Shown: positions 35,364 through 44,687, counted from the first letter of the stretch. The stretch: 64,000 nt of DNA from Oceanobacillus rekensis (GCF_002153375.1 NZ_MTBQ01000003.1:372001-436000), one strand, 5' to 3'. Program-made: numbers and translations. Notes: generated from the letters alone by a model not told the origin.

Positions 35364-35543
35364 TTATGCTTTTACCCAATATGCTGCTTCATTACTTGAA
35401 GGTGAGGGTGGGAATTGATCGCCTTTATCGATATTTATTGTCGTATCATCATTACTTGATGAGCCACCACTTACCAGACTATCAACCTTATATTCGCCAC
35501 TTTCTGGAGCTTTTTCGCCTGTTTTTAATTTGTTATCTGCTAT
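35364..35543 (-). CDS. YjzC-like small protein with ATA start
   Basis: 59 residues on the minus strand: xADNKLKTGEKAPESGEYKV, then DSLVSGGSSSNDD and DKGDQFPPSPSSNEAAYWVKA. GEKAP.SGEY and KGDQFPP resemble small YjzC-type Bacillaceae proteins. The ribosome binding site GGAGGTGG stands 6-9 bases before the codon ATA at 35543. No ATG, GTG or TTG is in frame at a usable place. Either ATA serves as start or an original ATG has mutated. The protein is soluble and the function unknown. Confidence 0.6.
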   Translation of the reverse strand: MADNKLKTGEKAPESGEYKVDSLVSGGSSSNDDTTINIDKGDQFPPSPSSNEAAYWVKA

Positions 35544-35788
35544 TTGTCTCCACCTCCGAAATTTTTTTAGAAAGTTGAGTGTAAATTAAATAACTATCTT
35601 TCTATACTATCTAATAACCCATATAATAAATTTCAAACAACAATATCAACCAATTTTTGATAATCCGCAAGTTTTTTTAAATTGACGGAGATGTTTTAAC
35701 TTGTATTTTTTAGGTTATTGTATATTAATCCAAGTTTTAATCGGGATTGTTAGAGAATGTCATTAATTATTTAAAGGAGGAGTTTCAC

Positions 35789-36205
35789 ATGACAACGCTT
35801 CAAGAAATAATGACGGAAAATGTAGCGGAAGTTAAGCCAAGTGATGGAATGTTTTCATTAGCACGTGAGATGAAGGCAAACGATGTAGGGTTTCTCCCGA
35901 TTATTGATGACAAGTTCCTCGGAGTAGTAACTGATAGAGATCTCGTGTGTAAAGGTTTAGCGAAAGGCCCAGACATTACTAATATAGAAGCCCAGCAGAT
36001 CATGACTGAAAAGGTAATTACCGGACTTCCGGATATGGAAGTGGAAGAAGCATCCAGGCTGATGCAAGATCACCAAATTTCACGTCTGTTGGTAGTAGAA
36101 AATGATCAATTAAAAGGTGTTGTATCATTAGGCGATATAGCTGTAACCAATAATGAACAAGCTGCAGAGAGCGCATTAAGTGAAATAAAGAAATCTGGCC
36201 ATTAA
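35789..36205 (+). CDS. CBS-domain-pair protein (YhcV-like)
   Basis: 138 residues made of two CBS domains (IMTENVAEVKPSDGM..., then IMTEKVITGLPDMEVEEASRLMQ). The VVTDRDLV and VVSLGDIA motifs are typical. Such stand-alone pairs bind adenosine nucleotides and sense energy state or stress. AAAGGAGG lies 8 bases before the ATG at 35789, so the longer frame from 35747 is not used. It is monocistronic with the terminator at 36252. Confidence 0.88.
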   Translation: MTTLQEIMTENVAEVKPSDGMFSLAREMKANDVGFLPIIDDKFLGVVTDRDLVCKGLAKGPDITNIEAQQIMTEKVITGLPDMEVEEASRLMQDHQISRLLVVENDQLKGVVSLGDIAVTNNEQAAESALSEIKKSGH

Positions 36206-36251
36206 TTCACAAAGTTACTTTCGTGAATCTATAGATGAAATACCAGTAAAT

Positions 36252-36289
36252 CCTCTCATTAATTCACAACGAATTCTTGAGAGGTTTTT
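36252..36289 (+). terminator. Intrinsic terminator after the CBS gene
   Basis: CCTCTCA (36252-36258) pairs with TGAGAGG (36278-36284), with AATTC/GAATT pairing inside, followed by TTTTTC. Confidence 0.75.
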
Positions 36290-36330
36290 CTTAAGAATAA
36301 CTGATTAAAAACACGAGGAGTGGATTAACC

Positions 36331-37377
36331 TTGAATATTTTACTGACATCAAGCGCCAGACGAATTGACTTTGTAGGCTTTTTTCAGAGTGCTTTAAAGA
36401 ATGCTGGTATAAACGGAAAAGTGATTGTAGCCGATCCAGAGAATAACGCACCGTCACTTCAAGCAGGAGATGAAAGTTATGCAATCCCACATCAAACAGA
36501 CCCACGGTACATCGAAGCAATATTTGAAATCTGTGAAAAACATGAGGTGAATTGTCTTGTACCGCTAAATGATTGGGAAGTACCCAAACTATCTGCTCAC
36601 AAAGAGGAACTTAAAAAATTAAGTGTTTCCGTCTTTACACCGGACCCAAACATTGTCGATAAAGTACGGGATAAAGGAAAATACCGCGAATTGCTGAAAA
36701 CATTCGAGGTTATGGCTCCACTCTCATATATCAATATAGAAGATGCTGAGAAGGCAATAGAAAATAACGAGGTTTCATTTCCATTAATCGTGAAACCGCG
36801 TAACGGTTCTGCTTCTATAGGAATTGAATATGTCCATAGTGTTGAAGATATGAAATTTGCTTACCAGCATGCCGTTCAGATGATTAAAGAGACACCGTTA
36901 AATGATGCTACTCACAAAAAACCTGAGGATAATATCATTATTCAGGATGTGATTGAAGGAGAAAAGTTTAGTGTTGATATGTTCAACGACTTAGATGGTC
37001 GCTTTCTCGCTTCCTTTATCCGAAAGCAATTGGATATGAGAGGTGGAGATGTTGATCGATGTATTACAGTAAACTCCCCTGAATTACAAAGTATCGCAAA
37101 AAAAACAGGGGAAAACTTGGGTCATGCAGGGTACATGAACGCTGATGTATATTACGATGGTACTAATTATTATGTCATTGACATTAACCCTCGTTTTGGA
37201 GGAGGCTATGCATTTACCCACCAAGCAGGCGCGGATGTTCCCGCAGCAATTATTGCTCTAACGGCTGGTAAAGAAGTGAATGAAAATTGGCTGAAACAGG
37301 ATCCAGATATTGAACTTGCGCGTCATGACGTTGTCGTTCATATAGAAGAAGAGAAGGTTAAATATATCCGTAAGTAA
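36331..37377 (+). CDS. ATP-grasp ligase (carbamoyl-phosphate synthase large-subunit-like)
   Basis: 348 residues. The N-terminal pre-ATP-grasp fold (MNILLTSSARRIDFVGFF) is followed by an ATP-grasp domain with FPLIVKPRNGSASIG, EGEKFSVDMF, and the metal-binding VIDINPRFGGGY. The domain is that of amino-acid or peptide ligases forming amide bonds through an acyl phosphate. The start is TTG at 36331, with GAGGAGTGG upstream. The M20 peptidase gene follows 34 bases later and the pair seems to be one operon. The substrate is unknown. Confidence 0.82.
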   Translation: MNILLTSSARRIDFVGFFQSALKNAGINGKVIVADPENNAPSLQAGDESYAIPHQTDPRYIEAIFEICEKHEVNCLVPLNDWEVPKLSAHKEELKKLSVSVFTPDPNIVDKVRDKGKYRELLKTFEVMAPLSYINIEDAEKAIENNEVSFPLIVKPRNGSASIGIEYVHSVEDMKFAYQHAVQMIKETPLNDATHKKPEDNIIIQDVIEGEKFSVDMFNDLDGRFLASFIRKQLDMRGGDVDRCITVNSPELQSIAKKTGENLGHAGYMNADVYYDGTNYYVIDINPRFGGGYAFTHQAGADVPAAIIALTAGKEVNENWLKQDPDIELARHDVVVHIEEEKVKYIRK

Positions 37378-37411
37378 ACTTTTTCTTAACCATACATGTA
37401 GGAGGGATAAA

Positions 37412-38491
37412 ATGGGTGATCCAATCCCATTACTAGAAAAACTGATTGAAATAGATAGTTCTAACAAAACAGGAGCAAACGAGGCGATAGATTATTGTGC
37501 GGAATGGTTAGAAAATCGCGGGCTCACTGTTAAAAAAATAGTAAACAACGGGCATCACATGTTAGTATGTGAAATTGGTCAAGGCAAAAACACAATCGTT
37601 TTCAACGGTCATATTGATGTTATTGAAGCAGAGGACAGACAGTTTAAAGCCTATATTAATGATGGAAAAATGTATGGACGCGGTTCTGTTGATATGAAAG
37701 CAGGTGTCGCTACAATGATGGAAACCGTTGCACAATTAAAGAATCACAATTTAAAATCAAAAGTAATGCTTCAAATCGTACCTGATGAGGAAACTGGTGG
37801 ATCTAATGGTACAAAATATTTAACAGAAAATGGTTATTTAGGTGACTTTATTATTTGTGGGGAACCGACAAACATGGGAATTGCTATCCAATCCAAAGGT
37901 GTGCTCCAACTCGATTTTGTCATCGAAGGAAAGCCGGCACATGGAAGCCGCCCATGGGAAGGTGATAATGCAATTACCAAGGCCTTTTATTTATACGAGG
38001 AGATACTTGAGCTTCCTTTTGCAGAAGAAACTTCCCCACCAATGTATGATAAACCGTCAATTAATCTCGCTAAAATACATGGTGGAACAGTTTATAATAA
38101 GGTACCAGAATCATGTAAAATGTCGCTTGATATTAGATATTTACCTGAACAATCTCCTGATGAGATATTTAAACAGATTCAAGAGATTACAGAAGGAACC
38201 ATATCAACGCATATGCGCAACAGACCAGTTAAGACGAAGGAAGATAATCCATTTGTACAAGCTCTCGCCGAGTCGATAAAGAATCAAACGCAATTTGAGA
38301 GAGTAAACATCTTTGGCCAGCATGGTTCAAATGATGGGCAGTTTTTTACCGAATATGGAGGGTCTGCCATAGAATTTGGCCCCATCGGACATGACTGGCA
38401 CGGCGATGAAGAAATGGTATACGTAGATTCTGTAAGAGAATACCAACAAGTCCTAAAACACTTCGTATCAACCTATGGAAATAATCATTAA
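37412..38491 (+). CDS. M20-family deacylase/peptidase (ArgE/DapE type)
   Basis: 359-residue di-zinc hydrolase. FNGHIDV carries the first His and Asp, GRGSVDMKAG the bridging Asp, PDEETGG the catalytic Glu pair, CGEPTN a further ligand, and GHDWHGDEE the C-terminal His. The dimerisation domain lies between about residues 165-280. It hydrolyses an N-acyl or peptide amide bond. Pairing with the ATP-grasp ligase suggests the two make and break, or make and trim, an amide in one small-molecule pathway (inference). AGGAGG precedes the ATG. Confidence 0.88.
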   Translation: MGDPIPLLEKLIEIDSSNKTGANEAIDYCAEWLENRGLTVKKIVNNGHHMLVCEIGQGKNTIVFNGHIDVIEAEDRQFKAYINDGKMYGRGSVDMKAGVATMMETVAQLKNHNLKSKVMLQIVPDEETGGSNGTKYLTENGYLGDFIICGEPTNMGIAIQSKGVLQLDFVIEGKPAHGSRPWEGDNAITKAFYLYEEILELPFAEETSPPMYDKPSINLAKIHGGTVYNKVPESCKMSLDIRYLPEQSPDEIFKQIQEITEGTISTHMRNRPVKTKEDNPFVQALAESIKNQTQFERVNIFGQHGSNDGQFFTEYGGSAIEFGPIGHDWHGDEEMVYVDSVREYQQVLKHFVSTYGNNH

Positions 38492-38527
38492 AAAGAGGAA
38501 GCATGGGGACCCCTGCTTCCTCTTTTT
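38490..38527 (+). terminator. Terminator containing GGAAGCA hairpin copy 3
   Basis: AAAAAGAGGAAGCA pairs with TGCTTCCTCTTTTT around TGGGGACCCC. The centre is a shortened copy of the dispersed GGAAGCATGGGGAC repeat, here used as an intrinsic terminator of the M20 gene. Confidence 0.8.
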
Positions 38528-38628
38528 AATGTATTATGATTATATTCCAAGGAGACTCTGTTTTCATGGAAGGGTTAATCAATCTCTCCCCTCTTTCCTT
38601 TACCAAATACGTTACTAATTATTCTCTT

Positions 38629-39129
38629 TTATCGGTTATCAATTTTTTCTGGATACAGGTCATGATTCATTAAACGATGTGTTGCCATTTCTTCGTATTT
38701 TGTACCGACTTTCCCATAGTTACACCACGGATCGATTGAAATACCTCCACGTGGAGTAAATTTCCCCCAAACCTCTATATATCTTGGATCCAGTAGCTTA
38801 ATTAAATCATTCATAATAATATTGACACAATCTTCATGGAAGTCTCCATGGTTTCGGAAGCTAAATAAGTATAATTTCAATGATTTACTTTCAACAATTT
38901 TCTTATTCGGTATATAAGAAATATACATTGTCGCAAAATCCGGTTGTTTTGTTATCGGACATAGACTAGTGAATTCCGGACAATTGAATTTCACAAAGTA
39001 ATCACGATTCGCATGCAGATTATCAACTGACTCCAGAACTTCTGGTGCATAATCAAACGAATACTCTACTTCCTGGTTCCCCAGCAATGTTAGATCTTTC
39101 AATCCTTCTTTATCATTTCGACCAGACAT
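38629..39129 (-). CDS. queF: NADPH-dependent 7-cyano-7-deazaguanine reductase QueF
   Basis: 166 residues of the single-domain QueF type. The nucleophile C57 and D64 are in [13 protein letters not shown], and the NADPH/substrate motif [20 protein letters not shown] follows in mid-protein. It reduces preQ0 to preQ1 in queuosine synthesis. The ATG at 39129 has AAGGAG at good spacing. An upstream in-frame extension to 39252 runs into the riboswitch and is not real. The other queuosine genes are not nearby. Expression is controlled by the preQ1 riboswitch at 39212-39297. Confidence 0.95.
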   Translation of the reverse strand: MSGRNDKEGLKDLTLLGNQEVEYSFDYAPEVLESVDNLHANRDYFVKFNCPEFTSLCPITKQPDFATMYISYIPNKKIVESKSLKLYLFSFRNHGDFHEDCVNIIMNDLIKLLDPRYIEVWGKFTPRGGISIDPWCNYGKVGTKYEEMATHRLMNHDLYPEKIDNR

Positions 39130-39211
39130 AAAAAAATCTCCTTTGTATACATATTTTTCCACAATTTCGTTAAGAGGCATCCCCGTTCTACGCAAAACAA
39201 AGAGATGAAGT

Positions 39212-39297
39212 ATAAAAAGCCACATCCGATATGGACATGGCATAATAGTCAAGTATCCATAGTTTTTTATAGAGGGTAATAACTATGAACCTCTTCC
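39212..39297 (-). ncRNA. PreQ1-I riboswitch with transcription-terminator platform
   Basis: On the minus strand the aptamer reads AGAGGTTC...ACCCTCTATAAAAAAC, with P1 AGAGG/CCTCT and the pseudoknot ATAGTT/AACTAT (39294-39256). Downstream GCCATGTCC/GGATGTGGC (39241-39219, two G-U pairs) followed by TTTTTATA forms an intrinsic terminator. TATGGA (39261-39256) can pair with TCCATA (39235-39230) in the terminator's 5' arm, an antiterminator that competes with the pseudoknot. Ligand binding should therefore switch queF off. Confidence 0.9.
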
Positions 39298-39347
39298 GCA
39301 AACTTATAGAACATATACCCCTATCATACCATAAAACCTACCTAGTT

Positions 39348-39377
39348 GGAAGCATGGGTATGGTTCTTTCTGCTTCC
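39348..39377. repeat. Dispersed GGAAGCA...TGCTTCC hairpin, copy 4
   Basis: GGAAGCATGGGTATGG-TTCTTTCTGCTTCC lies just upstream of the queF promoter region. The rest of 39378-39580 shows no gene. Confidence 0.75.
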
Positions 39378-39580
39378 ATCTTCCTTATTCCCCAATGCTT
39401 CATCGATTTAAATCAACCTTTTAAAGCACCATAATAATAAGTATATTTCTTAAAAGTAAAAAGAATCTACGTCTAATTTTTATGCTCCAGTAAAATTTAT
39501 TTATTGAAAAGCTTTTAAAGAAAGCAAAAAAGGGGTATGACAAGTAATATGACGCAAAATATATAATGTGGAGGGATATT

Positions 39581-39862
39581 ATGAAAAATTCAACAATGAA
39601 CCTTATTCTGGGCTCAGCACTCACAGCTAGTGGTGCAGTATTGGCAATGACAGCTTATAAACAAAGACAAAGTGAGTCGGGTATGAGCAATAGCCAAAAA
39701 GTTGACAAGATAGAAAGTGTGGATGCTGATAAGGATCCTGCAGAAAGAGGATTAACCCAACTTGATCATGCACATAGAGCTGAATGGATGGCAAACGGTT
39801 TTCCACAGACACATCGTGAAATGGAAGAGTTAGAAGAACAGGAGAAAAGAAATCAGCATTAA
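39581..39862 (+). CDS. Small membrane-anchored protein, unknown
   Basis: 93 residues. One N-terminal hydrophobic segment (LILGSALTASGAVLAMTAY) is followed by a charged tail with PAERGLTQLDHAHRAEWMAN and a Glu-rich C-terminus. GGAGG precedes the ATG at 39581; an ATG-less upstream extension to 39566 is not needed. No family is recognised. Confidence 0.7.
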   Translation: MKNSTMNLILGSALTASGAVLAMTAYKQRQSESGMSNSQKVDKIESVDADKDPAERGLTQLDHAHRAEWMANGFPQTHREMEELEEQEKRNQH

Positions 39863-39891
39863 GTTAAGGTATACAAAGCTATCATTGTTTG

Positions 39892-39921
39892 TGGGCTGTC
39901 GAGTTGGCAGCCTATTTTTTC
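39892..39921 (+). terminator. Intrinsic terminator
   Basis: GGGCTGTC pairs with GGCAGCC (one G-U) around GAGTT, then TATTTTTT. Confidence 0.8.
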
Positions 39922-39986
39922 TGTATTACTTCAAAAAAAAGGCCATACCCCTTGAACAACAAGGAATACAGACCTTTTAGATAGTA

Positions 39987-40059
39987 TGACTCCGATTGGG
40001 CTCGAACCAACGACCTCATGCCTGTCAAGCATGCGCTCTCCCAGCTGAGCTACGGAATC
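39987..40059 (-). tRNA. tRNA-Val(GAC)
   Basis: The minus strand starts GATTCCGTAGCTCAGC and folds into a full cloverleaf. Acceptor GATTCCG pairs with CGGAGTC, the D arm is GCTC/GAGC, anticodon stem CATGC/GCATG encloses TTGACAG with anticodon GAC, and the T loop is TTCGAGC. The discriminator is A. CCA is not encoded. Confidence 0.93.
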
Positions 40060-40296
40060 GTATGTAATTAATATAATAAACTATATACGGATTAATCCAA
40101 TCTGTCAATAACTAACCATATAAAAATGAAAATAACTGAATAATATCTTTATATCCCACATAATATGAATTTCATTGTATCTCCCCTCTTTCCTAAAGTC
40201 ATTTCGAAATACGAATTACAATACTGGATAAAATCCTGTGAAGTACTTATAATAATAGAAAATTGTCTTTTATCTGAGATTAAGGGTGTGTTGCTT

Positions 40297-42027
40297 TTGA
40301 AAAGTGTTTTTATCTATTTAAAGCCTTATAAACTGCAGTCTTTAGTTGCGTTCTCTTTAATGCTTGTAGAGCTGTCAGTAGAATTACTTCTTCCTTTATT
40401 CCTGGGACTGATGATCAATCAAGGTGTGATGGGGCAAGATATCAATAATATTATCATGTGGGGGAGCATTATGATTGGTCTCGCATTTATTTCATTAATT
40501 GCAGGTGTATTGAACTCCTTTTTCTCTTCCCATGTTAGTTTTGCGTTTGGATATGATATTCGTCAGAAGTTATTTGAAAAAATTCAAGCATTTTCTTTTG
40601 CCAATTTGAATCAGTATCCTACATCAGGGCTTGTAACACGGTTTACAAATGATATTAGACAGATTCAGAACACGATCTTCATGGCACTCCGCATTATGGC
40701 AAAAGCTCCGCTGACAGTAATTGGCGGGGTTATTATGGCCTTTATTGTAAATGCAAGGTTAGCAGTTGTCTTTCTTATAACGGTACCATTACTAGTATTT
40801 TTCCTATTATGGGTACTTAAAATTGCCAGTAAGCTCTTTTCTAACGTTCAAGGAAAAGTCGATGATGTTAACCGTGTGATGCAGGAAAATCTTGCAGGGA
40901 TGCGCTTAATTAAAGCTTTTACAAGGCGCGACTATGAGGAAGAACGTTTTACCGAAGCAAATACCGGTTTGGCAGACATTACAAGAAAAACATTTCGTTT
41001 TATAGAAGCATCCATGCCTGTCCTTTTATTTGTGATGAATATGAGTATTATCTTTATTATTTGGTTCGGAAACACCCAATCCATTTCCGGTCAAGCGAAT
41101 GTTGGTGAAGTTGTTACGATAGTTAATTATGCACTTCGTGTAGCAATGGCGATTTCAATGTTTTCTTTTATTATTATGGCTCTTTCCAGAACAAAGGCAT
41201 CTGCACATCGTGTTGATGAAGTGCTATCCCTTGATGTGAACTTATTGGATAATCCGGATGCAAATCAGGAAATGGCAGTTTCTGAAGGTAAAGTAGAATA
41301 CAAACACGTATCCTTTCAATATCCTGGAGCAGATAATTCAACATTAAAGAACATTTCCTTTACGGTTAATGATGGTGAAAAGCTCGCTGTTATTGGTGCA
41401 ACAGGTTCTGGGAAAACATCGATGTTCCAGTTGATGCCAAGATTATATGATTTGAATGGTGGCGAAATCCTCGTGGACGATCAACCGATTACCTCCTACT
41501 CATTTGACCAGATTCGCGGGAGTATCGGGTATGTTCCGCAAAGTCCTCTCCTTTTTACAGGGACTATCACAGATAATATTGCCTGGGGCAAAAAAGGAGC
41601 GACAACGGAGGATGTTATCCAAGCGGCAAAGGATGCCCAAATCCATGATACGATTATGGACCTTCCCAACCAATATGAAACAAAAGTTGGCCAAAAAGGG
41701 GTTAACCTATCTGGTGGGCAAAAGCAACGGATCTCCATTGCTCGTGCATTAATCAGACAACCGAAAATTTTAATGCTAGATGATAGTACGAGTTCGCTTG
41801 ATCTAGCTACAGAATCCCAGCTATTACATGCACTTGAGAAATATAACTGTACCCTTTTTATTATTACGCAAAAAGTTTCAACAGCAAGCAGTGCTGATCG
41901 AATTCTACTTCTAGATGAAGGAGAAATTCTATCGATTGGGACGCATGATGAATTGCTGAAGACTTCTATGCTTTATCAAACGATTGTAGAATCCCAATTT
42001 GGAAAGGAGTATGCAGATGTCAAATAG
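40297..42027 (+). CDS. Heterodimeric ABC exporter, first half-transporter
   Basis: 576 residues from the TTG at 40297, 8 bases after AAGGGTG (an in-frame ATG at 40165 has no ribosome binding site). Six membrane helices, then an ATPase with Walker A GATGSGKT, signature LSGGQKQR and Walker B ILMLDDST. The residue after the Walker B Asp is Asp, not the catalytic Glu, so one ATP site is degenerate. The partner overlaps by 11 bases. The layout matches BmrCD/LmrCD/YfiBC-type drug exporters. The substrate is unknown. Confidence 0.88.
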   Translation: MKSVFIYLKPYKLQSLVAFSLMLVELSVELLLPLFLGLMINQGVMGQDINNIIMWGSIMIGLAFISLIAGVLNSFFSSHVSFAFGYDIRQKLFEKIQAFSFANLNQYPTSGLVTRFTNDIRQIQNTIFMALRIMAKAPLTVIGGVIMAFIVNARLAVVFLITVPLLVFFLLWVLKIASKLFSNVQGKVDDVNRVMQENLAGMRLIKAFTRRDYEEERFTEANTGLADITRKTFRFIEASMPVLLFVMNMSIIFIIWFGNTQSISGQANVGEVVTIVNYALRVAMAISMFSFIIMALSRTKASAHRVDEVLSLDVNLLDNPDANQEMAVSEGKVEYKHVSFQYPGADNSTLKNISFTVNDGEKLAVIGATGSGKTSMFQLMPRLYDLNGGEILVDDQPITSYSFDQIRGSIGYVPQSPLLFTGTITDNIAWGKKGATTEDVIQAAKDAQIHDTIMDLPNQYETKVGQKGVNLSGGQKQRISIARALIRQPKILMLDDSTSSLDLATESQLLHALEKYNCTLFIITQKVSTASSADRILLLDEGEILSIGTHDELLKTSMLYQTIVESQFGKEYADVK

Positions 42028-43834
42028 TTCCTTGAAAGCTCCTTTTCAATATGAAAAGATTCCAATAGAAAATATTACAGCTGGTAATAAGAAAAAAGCC
42101 AAAAATATAGGGGCAACACTAAAACGGATTTGGGATTATTTGGCAGTAGAAAAAGCAAAGCTTACACTCGTTATTATGATGGTGATGGTGAGTTCCGGAT
42201 TAGCTCTTCTCGGTCCATTTTTAGTCGGTATGGCAATTGATGATTTCATTGTAACACAGCAAGCCACTGGACTTGGTATGCTATTAATCGGATTGATTTT
42301 CGTCTATTTATTCCATTCCCTGTCCATCTTTCTGCAAAGTTTCTCGATGATTGGGATTGCTCAAAATACGGTCTATGCACTACGGAAAGATTTGTTTAAG
42401 CAATTCCATCGTTTGCCCATTGCCTATTTTGACAAGCGGCAGCATGGTGAATTGATGAGCCGATTAACCAATGATATCGATAATGTGAATAATACATTGA
42501 ATCAATCCGTGATACAGATATTCTCCAGTATCCTCACCCTCGTCGGGACAATTGCTGTCATGCTTTATTTGAGTCCGATCCTGACTGTTGTAACGGTGTC
42601 CGTCGTTCCGGTTATGTTCTTTGCAATGAAGTGGATTACGAAACGAACCGGTCCACTATATAAACTGCAACAGAGGAATTTAGGCGAAGTGAACGGCTAT
42701 GTGGAGGAAATTGTTTCAGGACAGCATGTTGTTAAAACCTACTCACAAGAAGAGAAAGTTATTGGGCAGTTTGAAGAGCGTAATCGCGAACTAAAAAATA
42801 CTGGTTTCTGGGCATTAGCTATTTCCGGCTTAATTCCAAAAGTAATGAATATGTTAAATTTCCTAAGTTTTGGATTGATAGCATTGGTTGGTGGTATTTT
42901 AGTCATTATTTACGATCAACAACTTGTCACGGTCGGTACAATCGTTATTTTTACAGAATATGCCCGCCAGTTCACCCGCCCGCTCAATGAACTTTCCAAC
43001 CAGTTTAATGTGCTCCTCTCAGCAATTGCCGGTGCGGAGCGTGTGTTTAATGTAATGGACGAAACAGAGGAAGAAATCGATGAAACTAGAGCAATTGAGA
43101 TTTCCAGTACAAATGGGAATATTAAGTTTGATCAGGTGACATTTGGTTATGAGGATACTGAGATCATAAAGAATATCAGTTTTGAAGCACGCGCTGGTGA
43201 AACGGTTGCCTTTGTTGGTCATACCGGGGCAGGTAAGACAACAATCATTAATCTAATTTCTCGTTTTTATAATTATGATAATGGGAAAATTACGTTGGAT
43301 GGTGTGGAAATAAAAGATATTAAGCGAAGCAGTCTCCGCAAACATATGGCCTTTGTATTGCAAGATGCCTTTCTATTTCATGCTACCATTTGGGAAAATA
43401 TTCGTTATGGTCGATTGGAAGCAACAAATAAAGAAGTAGAACTTGCCGCAAAAGATGCTAATGCACATGATTTCATTATGAAATTACCTAATGGATATGA
43501 CACTATCCTTGATCAGGATGGCAGTGGTATTAGCCAAGGGCAGAAACAATTACTTACGATTGCCAGAGCATTGCTTGCAGAACCTTCCATCCTCATTTTG
43601 GATGAAGCGACAAGTAATATTGATACGATTACCGAATTGAAGATCCAAGATGCATTAAAACGCCTGATGACTGGTAGAACAAGCTTTGTAATCGCCCACC
43701 GGTTAAACACCATCCAGGAAGCAAATACAATCATTATGCTGGAAAATGGAGAAATCATTGAAAAAGGAAGCCATGAAAAACTCATCAAACAAAAAGGCAA
43801 CTACTACCAACTCTATAAAGGGCAACTAAAATAG
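42017..43834 (+). CDS. Heterodimeric ABC exporter, second half-transporter
   Basis: 605 residues from the ATG at 42017, 7 bases after AAAGGAG. Six membrane helices after a 45-residue cytoplasmic N-terminus. The ATPase has Walker A GHTGAGKT, signature ISQGQKQL (degenerate against LSGGQ) and Walker B ILILDEAT with the catalytic Glu. The degenerate features complement those of the partner, so the heterodimer has one active ATP site, as known for this class. It probably extrudes drugs or lipids. Confidence 0.9.
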   Translation: MSNSSLKAPFQYEKIPIENITAGNKKKAKNIGATLKRIWDYLAVEKAKLTLVIMMVMVSSGLALLGPFLVGMAIDDFIVTQQATGLGMLLIGLIFVYLFHSLSIFLQSFSMIGIAQNTVYALRKDLFKQFHRLPIAYFDKRQHGELMSRLTNDIDNVNNTLNQSVIQIFSSILTLVGTIAVMLYLSPILTVVTVSVVPVMFFAMKWITKRTGPLYKLQQRNLGEVNGYVEEIVSGQHVVKTYSQEEKVIGQFEERNRELKNTGFWALAISGLIPKVMNMLNFLSFGLIALVGGILVIIYDQQLVTVGTIVIFTEYARQFTRPLNELSNQFNVLLSAIAGAERVFNVMDETEEEIDETRAIEISSTNGNIKFDQVTFGYEDTEIIKNISFEARAGETVAFVGHTGAGKTTIINLISRFYNYDNGKITLDGVEIKDIKRSSLRKHMAFVLQDAFLFHATIWENIRYGRLEATNKEVELAAKDANAHDFIMKLPNGYDTILDQDGSGISQGQKQLLTIARALLAEPSILILDEATSNIDTITELKIQDALKRLMTGRTSFVIAHRLNTIQEANTIIMLENGEIIEKGSHEKLIKQKGNYYQLYKGQLK

Positions 43835-43961
43835 CTTTGTTTAGACACCTATTACTACCTGGTTTTTGTCGAATTTTACCAAGGGGTGACAGGTGCATTT
43901 GCTTAGTGATAGACTGATAGTAAACGCTTTGTCAATTATATAAGATGTGAGGTGTATTGAT

Positions 43962-44687
43962 TTGGGTAGAAAAGGTACAATGGTAGAGAAAGAAATTGAG
44001 AGTAGTTACTTAAATGAGACAATGACTTTAATGATTTACCAACCAGAGACATTTTCTCCTCTTTATAAATACAATATCTGTATCATGCAAGATGGGAATG
44101 ACTACTTTCAGATGGGCAGGGTCGCTACATTAAGTGACAGACTTCACGACAGTCATGAAATTACGAATACAGTATTTGCAGGTATCCATTATAAGGACCG
44201 TTATGACCGCTGGGAAAAGTACCATCCGAGCGGTGAACAAAATGAAGCATATATGAAGTTTCTCATTAATGAAGTGGTACCTTTATTGGATGAATTCGTT
44301 CCGACATATCATTTGGGGCAAACAAGAGCTTTAATGGGAGATTCTCTTGCAGGAACAATTGCATTAATGACTGCGATTAAATATCCCAATACATTCGGCA
44401 AAGTCATCATGCAATCGCCTTACGTTGACGCAAAAGTAATAAATGCGGCCAAGAATGCTGATAATCTTCAATTCATCGATATTTATCATACAATTGGGGA
44501 AAATGAAGCCGATGTAAGCACAACTGATGGAAGTAAATCTGATTTTCTAATGCCAAACCGTGAATTGAATGAACTATTAAACAGAAAAGGATCAACGTAT
44601 CATTATTATGAACTAGAAGCCGGCGAGCATACCTGGAAATATTGGCAAAAAGATATGACACGGGTTTTAACTACGATGTTTAATTAA
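43962..44687 (+). CDS. yjcH: Esterase-like alpha/beta hydrolase (YjcH/enterochelin esterase type)
   Basis: 241 residues of the esterase D fold. ICIMQDGNDYF resembles the oxyanion region, MGDSLAG is the nucleophile elbow (GxSxxG), and AGEHTWKYW gives the catalytic His. TTG at 43962 lies 7 bases after GAGGTG; there is no ATG closer. The gene precedes yjcG and yjcF, as in B. subtilis (yjcF-yjcG-yjcH cluster), which supports the name. The substrate is unknown. Confidence 0.85.
   Translation: MGRKGTMVEKEIESSYLNETMTLMIYQPETFSPLYKYNICIMQDGNDYFQMGRVATLSDRLHDSHEITNTVFAGIHYKDRYDRWEKYHPSGEQNEAYMKFLINEVVPLLDEFVPTYHLGQTRALMGDSLAGTIALMTAIKYPNTFGKVIMQSPYVDAKVINAAKNADNLQFIDIYHTIGENEADVSTTDGSKSDFLMPNRELNELLNRKGSTYHYYELEAGEHTWKYWQKDMTRVLTTMFN

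Noticed and set aside
39130-39252. N-terminal extension of QueF
   Set aside because: It would translate the riboswitch terminator, and family alignment begins at the ATG at 39129.
40010-40035. Reading the tRNA as tRNA-Asp (GTC)
   Set aside because: GTC appears only on the plus strand; the cloverleaf folds on the minus strand with anticodon GAC.
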